In this document: piece by piece, positions 24,000 to 36,651 of the stretch
Numbering within the stretch: the first letter of the stretch is position 1
Layout of the letters: every line of letters starts with the position of its first letter
Origin: Codonopsis lanceolata
Lineage: Eukaryota; Streptophyta; Magnoliopsida; Asterales; Campanulaceae
DNA: 64,000 bases
Reading direction: 5' to 3'
Assembly: GCA_013146195.2 (NCBI GenBank)
Contig: CM028378.1
Location: forward strand, 78,025,254-78,089,253
Program-made: the position numbers and the translations under genes
The notes under the pieces: generated by a model
What the model saw: the letters and a program-made list of their open reading frames with translations, nothing else
What the model was told of the DNA's origin: nothing
Databases searched by the model: none

Positions 24000-25610
24000 T
24001 TGCTGGGCGTGGAAACGGCTCCGGCCGTGGCTGCTCATGAGGATCCTCCTCCTCCTCTGATGCCTCCATCTCCCACAACAAAGAAATATTTTGCTTCTAT
24101 TCTTGCTTCAATGGACCTATTTCGCGACCTCTCCCTCTTATTCCCCCTTCCACCTTTAAAGGAGAACCAGCCCTTCTACTGCGTCTCGACATCATTACCA
24201 CACTTTCTAAGCCTTTCAACCTAACTCTTGTGGGTAAGTTCTCCCATGGCCGCCCTACTATGGAATCGATGCGCAAGGAATTTCTCACTTTTGGACTCAA
24301 GGCGGCTGTTTCGCTTGGACATCTAGATCACAAACATGTTTTAATTCATACTCACCATGAAGCTGATTTCCAACGTCTATGGATAAAAGATCAATGGTTC
24401 ATGGGATACTTCCCAATGCGAGTGTTCAAATGGACTCCTTCTTTCCGGCCAGATATTGAAAGTCCCATTGTTCGTGCGGTTTGCTCTTCCAAATCGCCTA
24501 TCTATCTATTTAATAAACTTGCACTTTTCTCTTTGGCTAATATGATAGGTAAACCGCTCATCATCGACTCCCCCACCGCCAATCTCACTAGACCAAGCGT
24601 TGCCCGGATTTGTATCGAAGTTAATCTCACGCAAACCATCCCTAGCAGAATATGGATTGATTGTGGCCCTTCGAGGGTTTCGGCAGCCTATTGAGCGGGC
24701 AGCCTCCTCTCTATTGCTCCTTTTGCCATCGACAAGGTCACGGCGAGCACTCTTGCAAATCTTATCTCAAGCAGACTTCTAAGCGAAAAGATCGGGATCC
24801 CGCTCAACCCCCTTTGCATCTTGACAACAATCCCAAAGTCATTCTTAACCCGACTAAGTGCGCTCCCAATGCGTGCCCAATGGTAGGTGGATCCCTAAGG
24901 AAGGCTGCTCCCACTATTCCTCAGGTTAGCAACTCTAAAGATGCCTCGGCGGTGATGGTGCTATTCCTTCCGACCCTAGTAAGAAAGATAATGACTACTT
25001 TGTTGATGCTAATGACTCTTCCTCTCGGGATTACGAAGATCCATTACAGTCATCGCATGGTAGAGTCCCTTCTTCATCTACTCTTCGTGCTAACAAAAGT
25101 TCTACTTCGAACATGGTAAGCCCTAAGCTAGCTTTCAATGGTAAGAGCATTCTTGTGGAGGAAGCTCCTGATAATTCTCTCGCTCAAGAGAATCGGGGAA
25201 GAGACAGACGGCTAACAATCATGGTGCTCGGGGATACTCCCGTTGAGACTGTCCTCGAATTTGAACTCCACAGAGAATTTGCCTTGCAACAATTCGGCTA
25301 AAACCCCTCATGACAACCTGGAAGGCTTTCTTGATCCCCAAGATACTACAGATATCCGGCAAGAAGAAGTTAATCAATGCACCGTGAACAAGGACCCAAG
25401 TATTATTTCTCCAAACCGGTTTGTAGTGCTTCAAACTGTGAAGAGAGAACACTCGGAATCGATGATATTCCAATTGCCGCATTAAATCAGGAAGCTCCTA
25501 AATCAAACAAGCACAGCGTAAAGCAGAAAGGGACTCGTAATGCAACCAGAAACACAAGATCTTCTTTGCAAGCTAAGGGAAAACGGGCACCAAGACTCAC
25601 GGTATTAATG
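24000..25610 (+). pseudogene. LINE ORF1, Gag-like RNA-binding protein
   Basis: The first readable part (VETAPAVAAHEDPPPPLMPP, 24000-24224) aligns with the N-terminus of the ORF1-only LINE at 19031. A DUF4283-like domain follows at about 24230-24690 (LKAAVSLGHLDHKHVLIHTH, WIKDQWFMGYFPMRVFKWTP, MIGKPLIIDSPTANLTRPSV). A C-x2-C-x4-H-x4-C knuckle (CSFCHRQGHGEHSC) lies at about 24718-24759. A divergent tail contains ISPNRFVVLQTV at about 25405. At least four frameshifts break it. ORF2 begins within about 10 bases of its expected end, as in other plant L1 elements. Confidence 0.85.
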
Positions 25611-28322
25611 ACGATTAAATGTCTCTTTTGGAACCTTCGAGGTGTGGGTAATGATCTCACTCTCTCTCGATTAAGAAAACTCATCAACATGCACAAGATT
25701 ACATTTGTTGCTATTAGTGAGACGATGATAGATTCGTCTAATATTCCTTTCATTGCTAGACGTCTTAAATTTCGATTTTTACTGTAGTAACGTTGCTAAC
25801 AACATATGGATTCTAGCCAAATCGCTTTTACCTTCCGGTGGTCAACAATGCGACTTAATACCTTACTATTCTGCTCAAGCACTTTTCTTGGGAGCATCTG
25901 TTCATATTACGATCGGTCTACGCTAAATGCTCATCATCTGAGCGCCAGGTCCTTTGGGATGAGCTGATCGAATTAAGCCGTTCTCTTTCTAATTCTCCTT
26001 GGCTCGTTGGTGGGGACTTCAACATTGTTCTGGCAGCCCATGAAAAGGTTAGAGGCAATGGCTGGGATAGACAAGGGGCTTCGGATTTTCAGGCCTGCCT
26101 CAATGCTGCTGGCTTAGTTGATATTAGTTTTTCCGGTCAATTCACATGGCACAATAATAGAGAAGGCCGGGCTACCATCTTCCGAAGAATAGACAGGGTT
26201 GTTTGTAATACTAGCTGGGTTTCTTCTTTTGCTCGACTTTCAACGAACATCTCAACCGCACTTGCTCGATCACTCGCCCCTTTTAATTTCCATTGCGGCC
26301 AGCTGGAATCTAAGCCATTCCTTTTTTCGTTTTCGAACATTTGGACAGATCATCACGATTTCTTGAATGTTGTTAAAATCTTTGGAATAGAGACATTTTT
26401 GGCAACATTTTCCAAGCGCAGAGCGAAGATGATGTGCTTGCTAAGGAAATTGCTTACGAGTCTAACAATGATTCTATCAACCATGAAGCTCTTCACCTTG
26501 CCCAGGCTAACTTGAGGTGCTTAATTAAGCGTGAAGAAAATTACCGCACCGAAATCCCATCTTCGGTGGCTTAAAGATGGTGATACCAACTCTAAGCTTT
26601 TTCATGCATCGGTCAAACATTCTCGTAACAAACTGCATTCATAAGATCCACAACGAGCAAGGTTTGTTAATCTCTTCGAGGAAGAAATCAAAATGCTGTC
26701 GAATACTTTAAACATCTTTCGACTGTGACACTCAAGATAATGATTTCTTGGAATGCATCCGGGCCTTATTACGGATGATCAAAACCATCGCTCACTGCTC
26801 CTCCTAGTATTGAAGAGATTAAAAGTGTGGTTTTCTCTCTTAATGGTGATAGCGCTGTCGATCTGACGGCTTCTCGGGAAGTTTTATTCCTTTTCTTTGG
26901 GACATTATAGCCTCGGATTTACACGGCTATCTCGAGTTTTTGTGGGATTCAACATGGAAAAAACTTGGACGAGTACCTCCATCGTTACTATTCCCAAGTC
27001 TCAAAATGTTGTTTCATTCAAAGACCTTCGCCCGATCAGTCTCTGTAACTTTTGCAACAAAATTGTCTCCAAAATTCTTTCAACAAGGTTGGCGGGTATT
27101 CTTCCCTGCATTATCTCTAATAACCAAAGCGCCTTTACCAAAGGCCGATTAATTCAGGATAATCTTTTACTAGCCAACGAGCTTTCCCACCATCTCAAGA
27201 AAAAAGTGAACGGGTCCAATATTATTATTAAGCTTGATATGGCTAAAGCCTTCGATTGAATCTCCTGGTTCTTTCTCATCAAAGTTTCTGAAAGTTTGGG
27301 TTTTGTGAAGTCTTCATTGATATGATTTGGCGTATCATATCTCAAAATTGGTTCTCCGTTCTAGTTAATGGTTGCTCTGCTGGGTTTTTTCAATCTTCCA
27401 GAGGTTTGCGGCTAGGCGACCCCCTTTTCTCCTAGCTTATTCATTATTGCAGCGGAAACTTTGAGCCGTGGTCTTAATTTGCTTCATCATTCCCATCCGC
27501 AAATCGCCTTCTTCAAGCAGTGGGTGTCCCATCGTTTCTCACTTGGCTTTCGCGGATGATATCATTATCTTTTGCAACGGCAATAAGACTTCCCTTACGA
27601 GCATCGCAATTTGCTTTCTCAATATGAAGAATGTTCAAAGTCGGCTTATAAATGTTTCTAAAGTTGTTTCATCACTTACTCCATCCTCATTCATAATATC
27701 TCCATCAAGAACCACTTGGGATTTCATCATCAAAGGCTTCGGTTAAGTATCTTGGTTGTCCCATTTATGAAGGTCGCAAAAGAAATGCCTTTTGACCCTC
27801 TTTTGGAGAAGCTTGAGCAAAATTAATTAGTGGCATGGTTCTTTCTGAATCACGCGGGTAAAGTCACTCTTATTAATTATGTTCTTCACTCAACCATCCT
27901 CTATCGATTTCTATTTTGGACCCCCAAATCTACGATGATGCTCATTAATAAAATGCTTTTCAATTTTTTACGGGGTTCTATTGAATCCAAACCCAAAGCT
28001 CACGGATATATCTGGGTAAGTCTTTGCCGTCCTACTATGGAAGGGGAATTGGTATTCGCCAAGTTTACGATATGATCAATGCCTACTCTATTCAATTATG
28101 GTGGAGATTTCGCTTTTCCAACAGCTTATGGGCTATGTTTTGATGAGAAATATTGTCTTAAATCCCATCCCTCGTTGGCGCTTGAAATGGTCCCTATATG
28201 GCGTCGTATGTGCTCTTCTTGCGACAAAGGCTGAGAGTAATATTGTTTGGCAAATTGGTAGAGGTTCTGTTCGGTTTGACATGACAACTAGTTGCATACG
28301 GGTTGTTTCGTCGAGGCCCACC
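25611..28322 (+). pseudogene. LINE ORF2, endonuclease and reverse transcriptase
   Basis: Starts with MTIKCLFWNLRGVGND at about 25610, the APE-type endonuclease N-terminus. Further endonuclease blocks are AISETM, WLVGGDFNIV (about 26005), SGQFTWHNNREGR (about 26135-26170) and RRIDRVV. The RT domain has IPKSQNVVSFKDLRPISLCN (about 26985-27050), SNNQSAFTKGRLIQDN, IIKLDMAKAFD (about 27225-27259) and HLAFADDIIIF (about 27540-27570), which carries the FADD catalytic motif. Stops and frameshifts occur about every 200-400 bases. The C-terminus falls in the assembly gap. Confidence 0.88.
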
Positions 28323-28422
28323 NNNNNNNNNNNNNNNNNNNNNNNNNNNNNNNNNNNNNNNNNNNNNNNNNNNNNNNNNNNNNNNNNNNNNNNNNNNNNN
28401 NNNNNNNNNNNNNNNNNNNNNN
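28323..28422. other. Assembly gap (100 N)
   Basis: Exactly 100 N. LINE ORF2 ends here and non-coding LTR-like sequence begins on the other side, so the two flanks may not be truly adjacent. Confidence 0.99.
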
Positions 28423-31400
28423 AATGCTCGAAACGACAAAAGGAAATAAATTTAAGGGATACAAAGGCTCCTGCAATACAACCGGCTCCCAAATACACAA
28501 CCATAACATACTACTACATCTACCCAAGTAAAGTCTACATAACTTTACATTCGAGCCTCACAAATAAATAACAACATAATAATAAATAACTCCAAGCTTT
28601 TGACTTGGAAGACCACCTGCTAAAAGTCGTTATCCAAAGTACGCTGCAGTACTAACGGGATCATCATGCACACACTAGGAAAACAATCACACCGAGTGAG
28701 TCATAATGACCCAAGAAGTTTCTAAATGCAACATATATATATTACATGGCATGGCATAAATGCACAATCATATAAAATCATGGTATCATGCTAGTATACC
28801 ATCATGAAACATGTACTTAATTTTTAAAGCACATAAACTCACATAAATCAAGTAGCATATTATTTTCATATAAATGCTCATAAATAAACATGTGTAACAA
28901 GAACGTAATCGAACCGTTACAATCAAATCCGGTTCAAACCCAACCAACTTACCATGATATCAAATCTCAAACCATGATTCGGCTCAATTCCCAATCAATA
29001 CCCTCGGGTTTCCTCCCCAAATAATCTCAACTCATCAGCTTCCTTAATGAGTACTCGTTACATTCATCCAGCCTCCGGATGAGAAATGAGAGCTCGATGT
29101 CGCTAGATGGCATAACTCGAGATCACATCCCAATTGGCCAAATAGTGAGGAGAAAGGACCCAATGCAACGATTCGTAGCGATTGTTCCCAAAGGCTATGA
29201 ATCGTCCCATTGCCGACACAACAACCAAAACCCGCCAGCTGGACTTTAAACCAAACCATCAAGTAGATATTTACTTGCATAAACCAATGAGACCAAATTC
29301 ATAATTATCAGACTCATTAAATCATGTAGGACATAATGCTCTACAACAACTCATAAACCATGCACATAATTGCACATAAACAAATAGGGCATAATGCTCC
29401 ACAAAATCCATAATCCATGCACATATTTGCATATAACCACGTAGGACATAATGCTCTACGAAATCTCATAAACCATGCATATAATTGCATAAAATCAAGT
29501 AGGACATAATGCTCTACTAAACATCATGGACAATGCATATATTTGCATATAACCATTGTGTTCAACTAACTTACAAGTTTAGTTCAAGAACTACTTTATT
29601 GAGGTATTCATTATTCCTCAAGTCATTAACCCATTCAAGCATAGCTTACCAGCTTAATAAAATATAATGTGAGGTCTTCCTTAATCCTCAACTCAAATCA
29701 AACCAAGACTACTACGCTAGTCTCAAAATATCCACAATCAAGACTTATTATTTTAGTCTTTATTTTAAGTACACCGACTCAATCATAGTCCTAATCGTCA
29801 TATATGATCGATAACACCAACACCATACTTAAAACATCACGACTACTCCGTAGTCACTTCGCACAAGTGTTTTCATATGTACGCAACAAAAATCCTTGAG
29901 AAGATAATTCTACCTTAATCTTCTCTTAAATATTCTCGTGACCTTATGTGGGTCTCTATTGTCCCATGCTCTAACAAGCATGCTTAAAACATATTTCTAA
30001 TAAATCTTCATACCATGAATGTCTCCATTGGACACAAACCAAAGACCCGGTGTGCACAAACATAACCCAAGCAAACCCAAACATTGTAGGTTTCAACCCA
30101 AGGCTCTTTATCATTTTATTGGCCTTATTACGACTCCGTTGAGTCTTACTAACACATTTCATTCTTTATGTGTTTTATAAATTCACACCGTAATAATTTC
30201 TTAATGTTTACAACCAAATCTCCTTAGTCATTCGGGCTTAATTCCCAAGACTAAAAACCCACAAAACACATCACAATCACTAACCATTTAAAGTTTGGAA
30301 TTTATGTTCTTCGCTCCATTAACGAAATCCAATCATCGTAGGATTTCAACCCAAGCTCAATTAGCACATAATCAAACTTATAATGACTCGTTGAGTCTAA
30401 TCTACCCTTTCTAAAATTTTAGGGCATAGAGGCCATGGGTCTCAATAATCTCTATGTTCATAACCATCAACAATAGTCATCATCCCTGTTCGTTTAACTC
30501 ACATAAACCCGACAAAACCTTCACTAATATAACATAGAATAAATTCATCATTTTGAGCACAATTTCATTTAGCTCACCTTACCAATCATAACTCCCAATT
30601 CATGATTAAATCATACAACCCGGTTTAATATACTCTATTAAGCATATAAAACATAGTAATCAAGCTCACATTAATTATTTTGCAAGCTAAACCAAATTTG
30701 GGCAAAACACCCTCCAAGTATCTCAACCAAACCAACATCAAAACTCATGGATAATCAACATAGTCAAGTTCAATAGACTATTTAGAACATGAATCTCACA
30801 TAAATCATGGTCTCACATAGGTTCAATCAACTCTATCATCAATTTGAAAACCTAGGGTTCATGGCATCTTCTACAAACCCTAACAATGGCTTCCATTGAC
30901 CTCACATAGCACAAATGATTGTTTCCCTAGGGTCAATGGAGCCTAAAAGAAGAGGAAGAGAGGTAGAAACTTACCTTGATTCAGCCCCTACAAGTCAAAA
31001 TCCCGAAATCCTTGGAGGTGGGTGTTGTTCTCTTCAATCCCCTCTTCAAAACTATGGTGTAGCTTGAGAAATGAAGGTCCCAAGCTATGGCCTCCAAGAT
31101 TGGGCACTCAAGAACCCTAGAAATTCCTCTCCCCCAAGAGTCTCCCACGTTTTTAGAAGTTGAGGCGTAAAATGAGAGGCTTAAGTGTTGTTTTGAGTCT
31201 TATATATGATGGAAAGAAAGTGGGTGTAGGTTAGATTAATGAGAATGTTTCTCTAATTAGCCACACTAATCCCCATCTAAAAACACCAATAGATGGTTAG
31301 GACATGTCATAAGACACTTAGGAAGGTTTAGGATTAGTTTAGGATGGGTTTGGGTGGGTATAAGTTAGACAACATGTCAAATTCCTCAAAAATTCCCGTA

Positions 31401-32530
31401 ACAGGGCATAGGGACCCTTGCGGTCGCATCAAGGAAGCATAATGCGAGCGCATCACACTATTCATCACTAAAAACCCCTTTGTTGATTCCTTGCTCGGTT
31501 TCGGTCGTTCCCGCATGCATCCTCGAGCCTTAAAGCTTCAAAATGGCTCACAATTGAACCCTTAAAGTCCTCAAACACTAAACTAAACCATCCAAGTCTC
31601 AAACCCATTTTAAAGTAGGTCTAGACTCCCAAAAACAACACCCGAAACAACCCGGGCAAAACCGGCGCAAGACGTAACAACTTACTATCGAACGCCGAAT
31701 GAAACCACAAACCGACGGTAATAACCCATGATTGTAAACACCTATTAGGGCTACAAAATAGGCCTGAATGCCTCTCGATGATGAACAATGATAGGGGAAA
31801 TAGGCTCCCAAAAGACGAGACGTCACCCTGGCCAATCTCAAACTACGCGATAAGGAGAATTGCTATTCTCGAGGCGTCAAAACTTCACGAGACTTATGGA
31901 ATACATCCAATTAGAAGTCTAACACATCTAAACATGTTATTTAATCATCATGTAAAGATCTGGGACCAAATCGAGGTCGAAACACAAACCCGCATAAAAT
32001 CTCAATCCGCATTTCGACTATCGCTGGAGTTATTTAACTTTGACTTTAACAAGTCAACTATATGACATCTCTTGAAAGTGTTTTAGTCTTAATGTGGTCT
32101 CTCATACACATTTAGACTCTCTCACAACCAAACGAGCAATCAACCAAAGAAGAAATGCGAGCATTGCACGCATCGCAATTCAAGCTAACCGAATCTGGAT
32201 TCTTACACATTCTCGCCCACTATGGCCGCAGTTGCGGTCGCAGGATACTTGCCTGGATCCCCGCACCCTATGCTAGGGGTCTCCAAGTGTGTGCTCTTGG
32301 CTCTTCAATGGCTGACTTCGGGCCTCATCATCGCTTACCTTGCGTCGCAAGTCTGAGGCACCTGCGTTGCGTCCGCAAGGTGTCCGGGGATTGAGGGACA
32401 GAACTTTATTTTTCTTCAATTCTTCTTTCTTTGTAATTTGCACTTAAAACCCCTCGGAGTTTCGCTGTGATTTTCACGAACAATCAACGAAACTTACAAA
32501 ACTCACGAAAACATATATTAGTACTCCTCT
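28423..32530 (-). mobile_element. Long non-coding block, probable LTR/UTR of a gypsy-type element
   Basis: Four kilobases without convincing coding sequence on either strand. Composition changes gradually from AT-rich (28430-30900) to mixed (31000-32500), as in the 2-4 kb LTRs of plant gypsy elements. It contains a four-copy tandem array (29320-29559). No LTR ends, PBS or PPT could be fixed, so the class is an inference from composition and repeat structure only. Confidence 0.35.
29320..29559. repeat. Four tandem copies of a ~60-bp unit
   Basis: The phrase GTAGGACATAATGCTCTAC (one copy reads ATAGGGCATAATGCTCCAC) recurs four times about 60 bp apart. Each is followed by CAT.AACCATGCA(C/T)ATA.TTGCATA. 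Copies are 80-90% alike by eye. Confidence 0.85.
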
Positions 32531-32599
32531 AAAGGCTGGGTGAAATAGCCTAATTCAAGTCACATAAGCATATAAAATCGACGTATAAAATACATCGAT

Positions 32600-34785
32600 C
32601 ACCGCTCCATATTCCCTCAACGTAATGCACGAGTGGGCCGAAAGGAAGAATCTGACTATACTTAATATGGTTCGCTCAATGTTAAGAAGCAAGAATTTGC
32701 CTAAGGAGTTTTGGGCGTCGATCCGATGTACCAAGCAAAAAGCGTTTATGTTCGTAATCGTTGTCCACATGCGAGGTTGGATAACGTGACACCACAAGAA
32801 GCTTGGAGCGGACAAAGACCAACAAAGGACCCATTTCTTAATCTTTGGTAGCTTGGCTTATGCACATGTACCGGATCGTAAATAAGAACAAAGCTTGAAG
32901 ACAAGAGCAAGAGATATGTTTTCATTGGGTATGATGAGAACACAAAGGGTACAAGTTGCTTGACCCATTAAGCATGAAAGTGATAGTGAGCCATGATGTA
33001 CAAGTAGATGAAGCACGTGAGGGGGCTGACCGAATAGTTCAACACGAGGAGCAAAGTGGAAGCAAGCGAGATCTCGCTTTGGCGCCAACACCTAAGCCGG
33101 TTACACCGCTGCTTGCGGGGCGCATGTAAAATGTATGCAAATGTAAGCGAGCGCAAAGTGAACCTCGACAGCCTGAACGCCTAACGAAGTATACAAGATT
33201 TGTATGATTCGGCCGTAAGAAATGCATCTAGTGTGTCTTTTGGCGCATACTTTTAAGACATCGCTTTGAAGAAGCAGTCCGAGATGGAAAATGGAAGGTT
33301 GCCATGAATGAGGAAATCGGGGCAATAAACCGCAACAACACTTGGGAGTTGGTAGATTTGCCTAAGGGAGTTCAGCCCATTGGTGTGAAATGGGTGTTCA
33401 AGAAGAAGATGAATGCACAAGGAGAGATAGAACGGTACAAGGCACGACTTGTTGCAAAGGGGTACAAGCGGCGGGATTGACTATGATGAGGTTTTTTCTC
33501 CGGTTGCAAGAATGGAGACAATCCGTTTGCTTATTTCACAAGCTGCTCAGTTCAATTGGCCAATATTTCAAATGGACGTCAAGTCAGCATTCTTGAATGG
33601 TATGCTCGAAGAAGAGGTTTACGTGGAGCAACCACCTGGATATGTCGAAGTTGGAGAAGCGAGCAAGGTGCTAAAGTTAAAAAAGGCGCTTTATGGCTTG
33701 AAACAGGCACCTTGCGCATGGAATACGCGAATTGAAACTTATTTCAAGGAAAATGGTTTCATTCAATGTCCTTATGAACCGGCGCTTTATGTGAAGAAGA
33801 AGGAAGGTAACATGTTATTTGTTGCTCTTTATGTTGATGATCTTATTTTCATGGGAAATGACAGTAAGATGATTGAAGAGCTTAAGGGCACGATGATGAG
33901 AGAGTTCGAGATGACAGACTTGGGTTTGATGAAGTATTTCCTTGGCTTGGAAATTAAGCAAGAAGAGACAGGTATCTTTGTGTCACAAGAGTCATACGCA
34001 AAGGAAATCTTGAAGAAATACAAGATGGAAAATTGCAGTCTGGTGACAACACCGATGGAGCCAGGCGCTAAACTCTCTAAATTTGATGGGGGAGAGCGCA
34101 TTGATGCAAACAAATTTAGAAGTTTGGTGGGGAGCTTACGCTATCTCACATGCACGAGACCAGATATTTGTTTAAGTGTTGGAATTGTAAGTCGTTTTAT
34201 GGAGGAGCCAGTTTATATGCATTGGAAAGCGCTAAAGCGCATTCTTCGGTATGTTCAAGGAACAAAGACACTTGGGATGTTTTACTCTAAAGGTGAAGAG
34301 TACAAGTTGGTTGGGTACTCCGATAGCGATTGGTGTGGAAATGTCGATGACAGAAAGAGCACATCCGGATATGTGTTTTTCATGGGAAGTACGGCGTTCA
34401 CTTGGCTTTCGAAGAAGCAACCAATAGTAACGCTTTCGACATGTGAAGCGGAGTACGTGGCAGCATCGTGGTGTGTGTGTCATGCAGTTTGGCTTAGAAG
34501 TCTACTAAGCGAAATGAAATTAAAGCAAGAGGGCGCGACAGTCATTAAAGTTGACAACAAATCGGCGATCGAGTTGGCAAAGAACCCGATCAATCATGAA
34601 AGGAGCAAGCACATAGATGTTCGGTTCCATTTTATCCGAGATCGTATTAAAGATGGAAGTGTGAAGTTAGTTCATGTTGCAAGTCAAGAGCAAGTAGCGG
34701 ACATGTTCACAAAACCGTTACCAAGGGTACTTCTCGATAAGTGCAAGAAAAGCGTTGGCATGAGAGATGGAATGAGCATTTAAGT
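32600..34785 (+). pseudogene. Ty1/copia pol, 3' part (integrase end, RT, RNase H)
   Basis: The integrase C-terminal region is decayed: HEWAERKN at about 32620, SLAYAHVPDRK at about 32850, then readable only in shifted frames to 33440. From 33449 one open frame of 444 codons runs to the stop at 34783. RT blocks are DYDEVFSPVARMETIR, FQMDVKSAFLNGMLEEEVYV, KKALYGLKQAPCAWN and the catalytic ALYVDDLIFMGN at about 33820-33860. RNase H blocks are GYSDSDWCGNVDDRKSTSGY and LSTCEAEYVAA at about 34430-34460, then the C-terminal KHIDVRFHFIRDRI. The RT-RH half is intact and recent-looking, while gag, protease and most of integrase are missing or broken, so it is non-autonomous. Confidence 0.93.
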
Positions 34786-34786
34786 T

Positions 34787-34798
34787 ACGGGGGAGTTT
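34787..34798 (+). other. Polypurine tract of the copia element
   Basis: ACGGGGGAGTTT immediately precedes the TG start of the LTR and lies 3 bp after the pol stop codon. This is where plus-strand DNA synthesis is primed. Confidence 0.75.
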
Positions 34799-35240
34799 TG
34801 TTGGAAATAACTTAAATGTTGTCATTGAAATTGTCTTAAAGACAATAATAATTTAGGAGTTATTTTTCAGTTAGTAATGAGAATAAATGGGTAGTAATGA
34901 GGGAGTTACGGGAATTGAATAGGTGGTTATGAGTCATGGTAATCAGTGGTATTAATAGGATTAATTAGTAGTTAATATGTTGTCTTTTGTAGAGCCTATA
35001 TAAAGGCCAAGTAGTATTCATTTGAATTCAAGGAAATTACAAGAGAGTGTGTTACTAAAAGAAAGAAAGTGAGTAAGATCCCGAAATATTCTTGTTTTAC
35101 TCTTAGTTATTTTTCTTCACTAAAGCTCTGTTGCCTCTTTTAGATAGATTCTTTTAAAAAGTTTGTTTAAGTTTATTTTTGATTAGGCAACTTTGACGAG
35201 GTGATTGTTCCCTTTCGATTCCCTCTTTTCCCTGTTTTCA
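34799..35240 (+). mobile_element. 3' LTR of the copia element
   Basis: Begins TGTTGGAAATAAC, a standard copia LTR start, directly after the polypurine tract. A TATA box (CCTATATAAAGG, about 34995-35006) gives a promoter. The 3' end is set at a TTTTCA at 35240, just before LINE-derived sequence, and is approximate. No matching 5' LTR exists upstream within the window. Confidence 0.7.
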
Positions 35241-35244
35241 ATAT

Positions 35245-35890
35245 TATTATTTTTGATAAGTAAAGATAGTATTAAAAGCGTCTAAACAGAGACGCAGCGC
35301 CTTAGCACTGAAGTATACAAGCTAATTACATACTACGATATATTTTCCCCAAACTCTTCGAAGGTTGCCACTGCACTCTCGCATTATGACACCAAAGAAC
35401 ATGGACCGCGTGCCTGCTCCCCGAAGCTCTTCCAAATTCTCTCTTCATTCTCGAAACATCTTCTGCTTTGCTTCGCTCCTTCCAGATAGACCAGCACACT
35501 GCCAAGGGAACCACTTCACAAAAAGAATTTGTCTTTTTCCTTCTATAAAAAGACCAGCATGACATCAAAAGACTCAAAGATTTGGGCATAAGCCAGCTGA
35601 TCTTGAACAGATTAAGGATAAAATCCCATAACTTCCTTGCAGTGTAACATGAGATGGTTAACGTTTTCCTCATTCGCCTTGCAAAGGAGACACCAATTAA
35701 CATAAAAAAATTCCTAGATCACAGCTTGTCACCTGTTAGAAGAGCTTTGTTGACAGCTTCCCACATTCCCGCATGACGAAGCTAACTCTGGTAGGGGAAT
35801 TAGTTTTCCGAACAGTTCTCCATGGAATCCACCTATTCAACCCTTCCAATATTATACTTGGCCAATAGTTGGGTGCTCCATGTGTATACT
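35245..35890 (-). pseudogene. LINE ORF2 C-terminal fragment (zf-RVT region)
   Basis: The minus strand reads the Cys/His region after the RT of plant L1 LINEs in shifted frames. Recognisable pieces are a Cys-rich NWC.LC block, NHLMLHC at about 35650, and PLAVCWSIWKERSKAEDVSR at about 35490-35550, then a short tail. The 3' end on the minus strand is ACTTATCAAAAATAATAATA at about 35240-35265, where a LINE tail is expected. It is 5'-truncated near 35890. It is a different copy from the plus-strand LINE at 23765. Confidence 0.75.
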
Positions 35891-35899
35891 ATTGTTAAT

Positions 35900-36427
35900 G
35901 GTTGACATCGGTTTCCATCACCGACCAAAATTCTTTGCATTGTTAGTTACATTTTTTCTGTGCTAGAATTTCCTAGTGAACTATTATTATGTTGTTCGAG
36001 AATTACCTCCCTCCATATGATGAAATATTATTTATTGCTAAGGAGTTAACTTCAATGAAGCTTTAATTAGTCATAGTTACATTAATGAAGGGTCCTGTTT
36101 ATTTTCTTTCTCTTTTTTTTTTTGTTATCCCTTTCCCTTCCTCTTGCTGTTTGTCTGGAAGAGGATTGTGTATATTGGGTTTGTCTAGAGTAGCGTTATT
36201 TGATCGCAGTTGTCTTCCATCGCACTATCATCAAAGTTTTGTTTTCCCTGTTTCTAAATTAACTGAATCTAGTCTCCCAAGCTTTGAATTATTTTCTTAT
36301 AGAAACTCTCGGAGTTATTTTTGTTAGAGTTGTGCTAGCAGCTAAAAGATGTTCACTATCTGGGGCAGGAGCTAGGAGCAAAGAATTCTCAAAGGTCAAG
36401 CTCACCAGAAGAGTTTACTGGAGCTGG
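35900..36427. other. Non-coding flank, nothing assigned
   Basis: Mixed sequence between a LINE fragment and the insertion at 36433. No protein similarity or repeat recognised. A few open codons at 36085-36327 lack any known pattern. Confidence 0.5.
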
Positions 36428-36432
36428 GTCGC
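36428..36432 (+). repeat. Target-site duplication GTCGC (left)
   Basis: GTCGC directly before the TG of the left 205-bp LTR. The same five bases follow the right LTR at 41459-41463. Confidence 0.85.
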
Positions 36433-36637
36433 TGTAATACCCCAATCCCACATCGGGTAGATGTGGGACTTGTGTTTGATTTATAAGGTAGCCATGCGCT
36501 ACTACTGGGAACCAACATCATCCATGGACTTTTGGGTCGGCTTGTGGTGGGCTTGATGACCCAAGGTGCTGCGTGCTCAGTGGGTCAGTGTGTGAGCTAC
36601 ACGTAGCGGACCGGACTCTCGGGCTCGGGTCGTTACG
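36433..36637 (+). repeat. Left LTR_A (205 bp)
   Basis: TGTAATACCCCAATCCCACA...GGGTCGTTACG. It matches 41254-41458 with nine substitutions and no indel. The last base is G where the right copy has the canonical A. Confidence 0.92.
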
Positions 36638-36639
36638 AG

Positions 36640-36651
36640 TGGTATCAGAGC
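36640..36651 (+). other. Primer-binding site (tRNA-iMet type)
   Basis: TGGTATCAGAGC, two bases after LTR_A. It is identical to 41074-41085, and the sequence downstream of the two sites is unrelated. Confidence 0.88.

Larger units (their letters stand above)
23765..28322 (+). mobile_element. L1-type LINE, frameshifted, cut by gap
   Basis: Plus-strand non-LTR retrotransposon with a short leader, ORF1 and ORF2 in the expected order. The 3' part, with the C-terminal zinc-knuckle region and poly(A), is lost in the gap at 28323; sequence beyond the gap is unrelated LTR-like DNA. Its 5' end is probably near 23765 but no target-site duplication could be tested. Confidence 0.85.

Noticed and set aside
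32100..32400. Coding exon suggested by higher GC and short open frames
   Set aside because: Frames overlap with no recognisable protein and lie inside LTR-like non-coding sequence.
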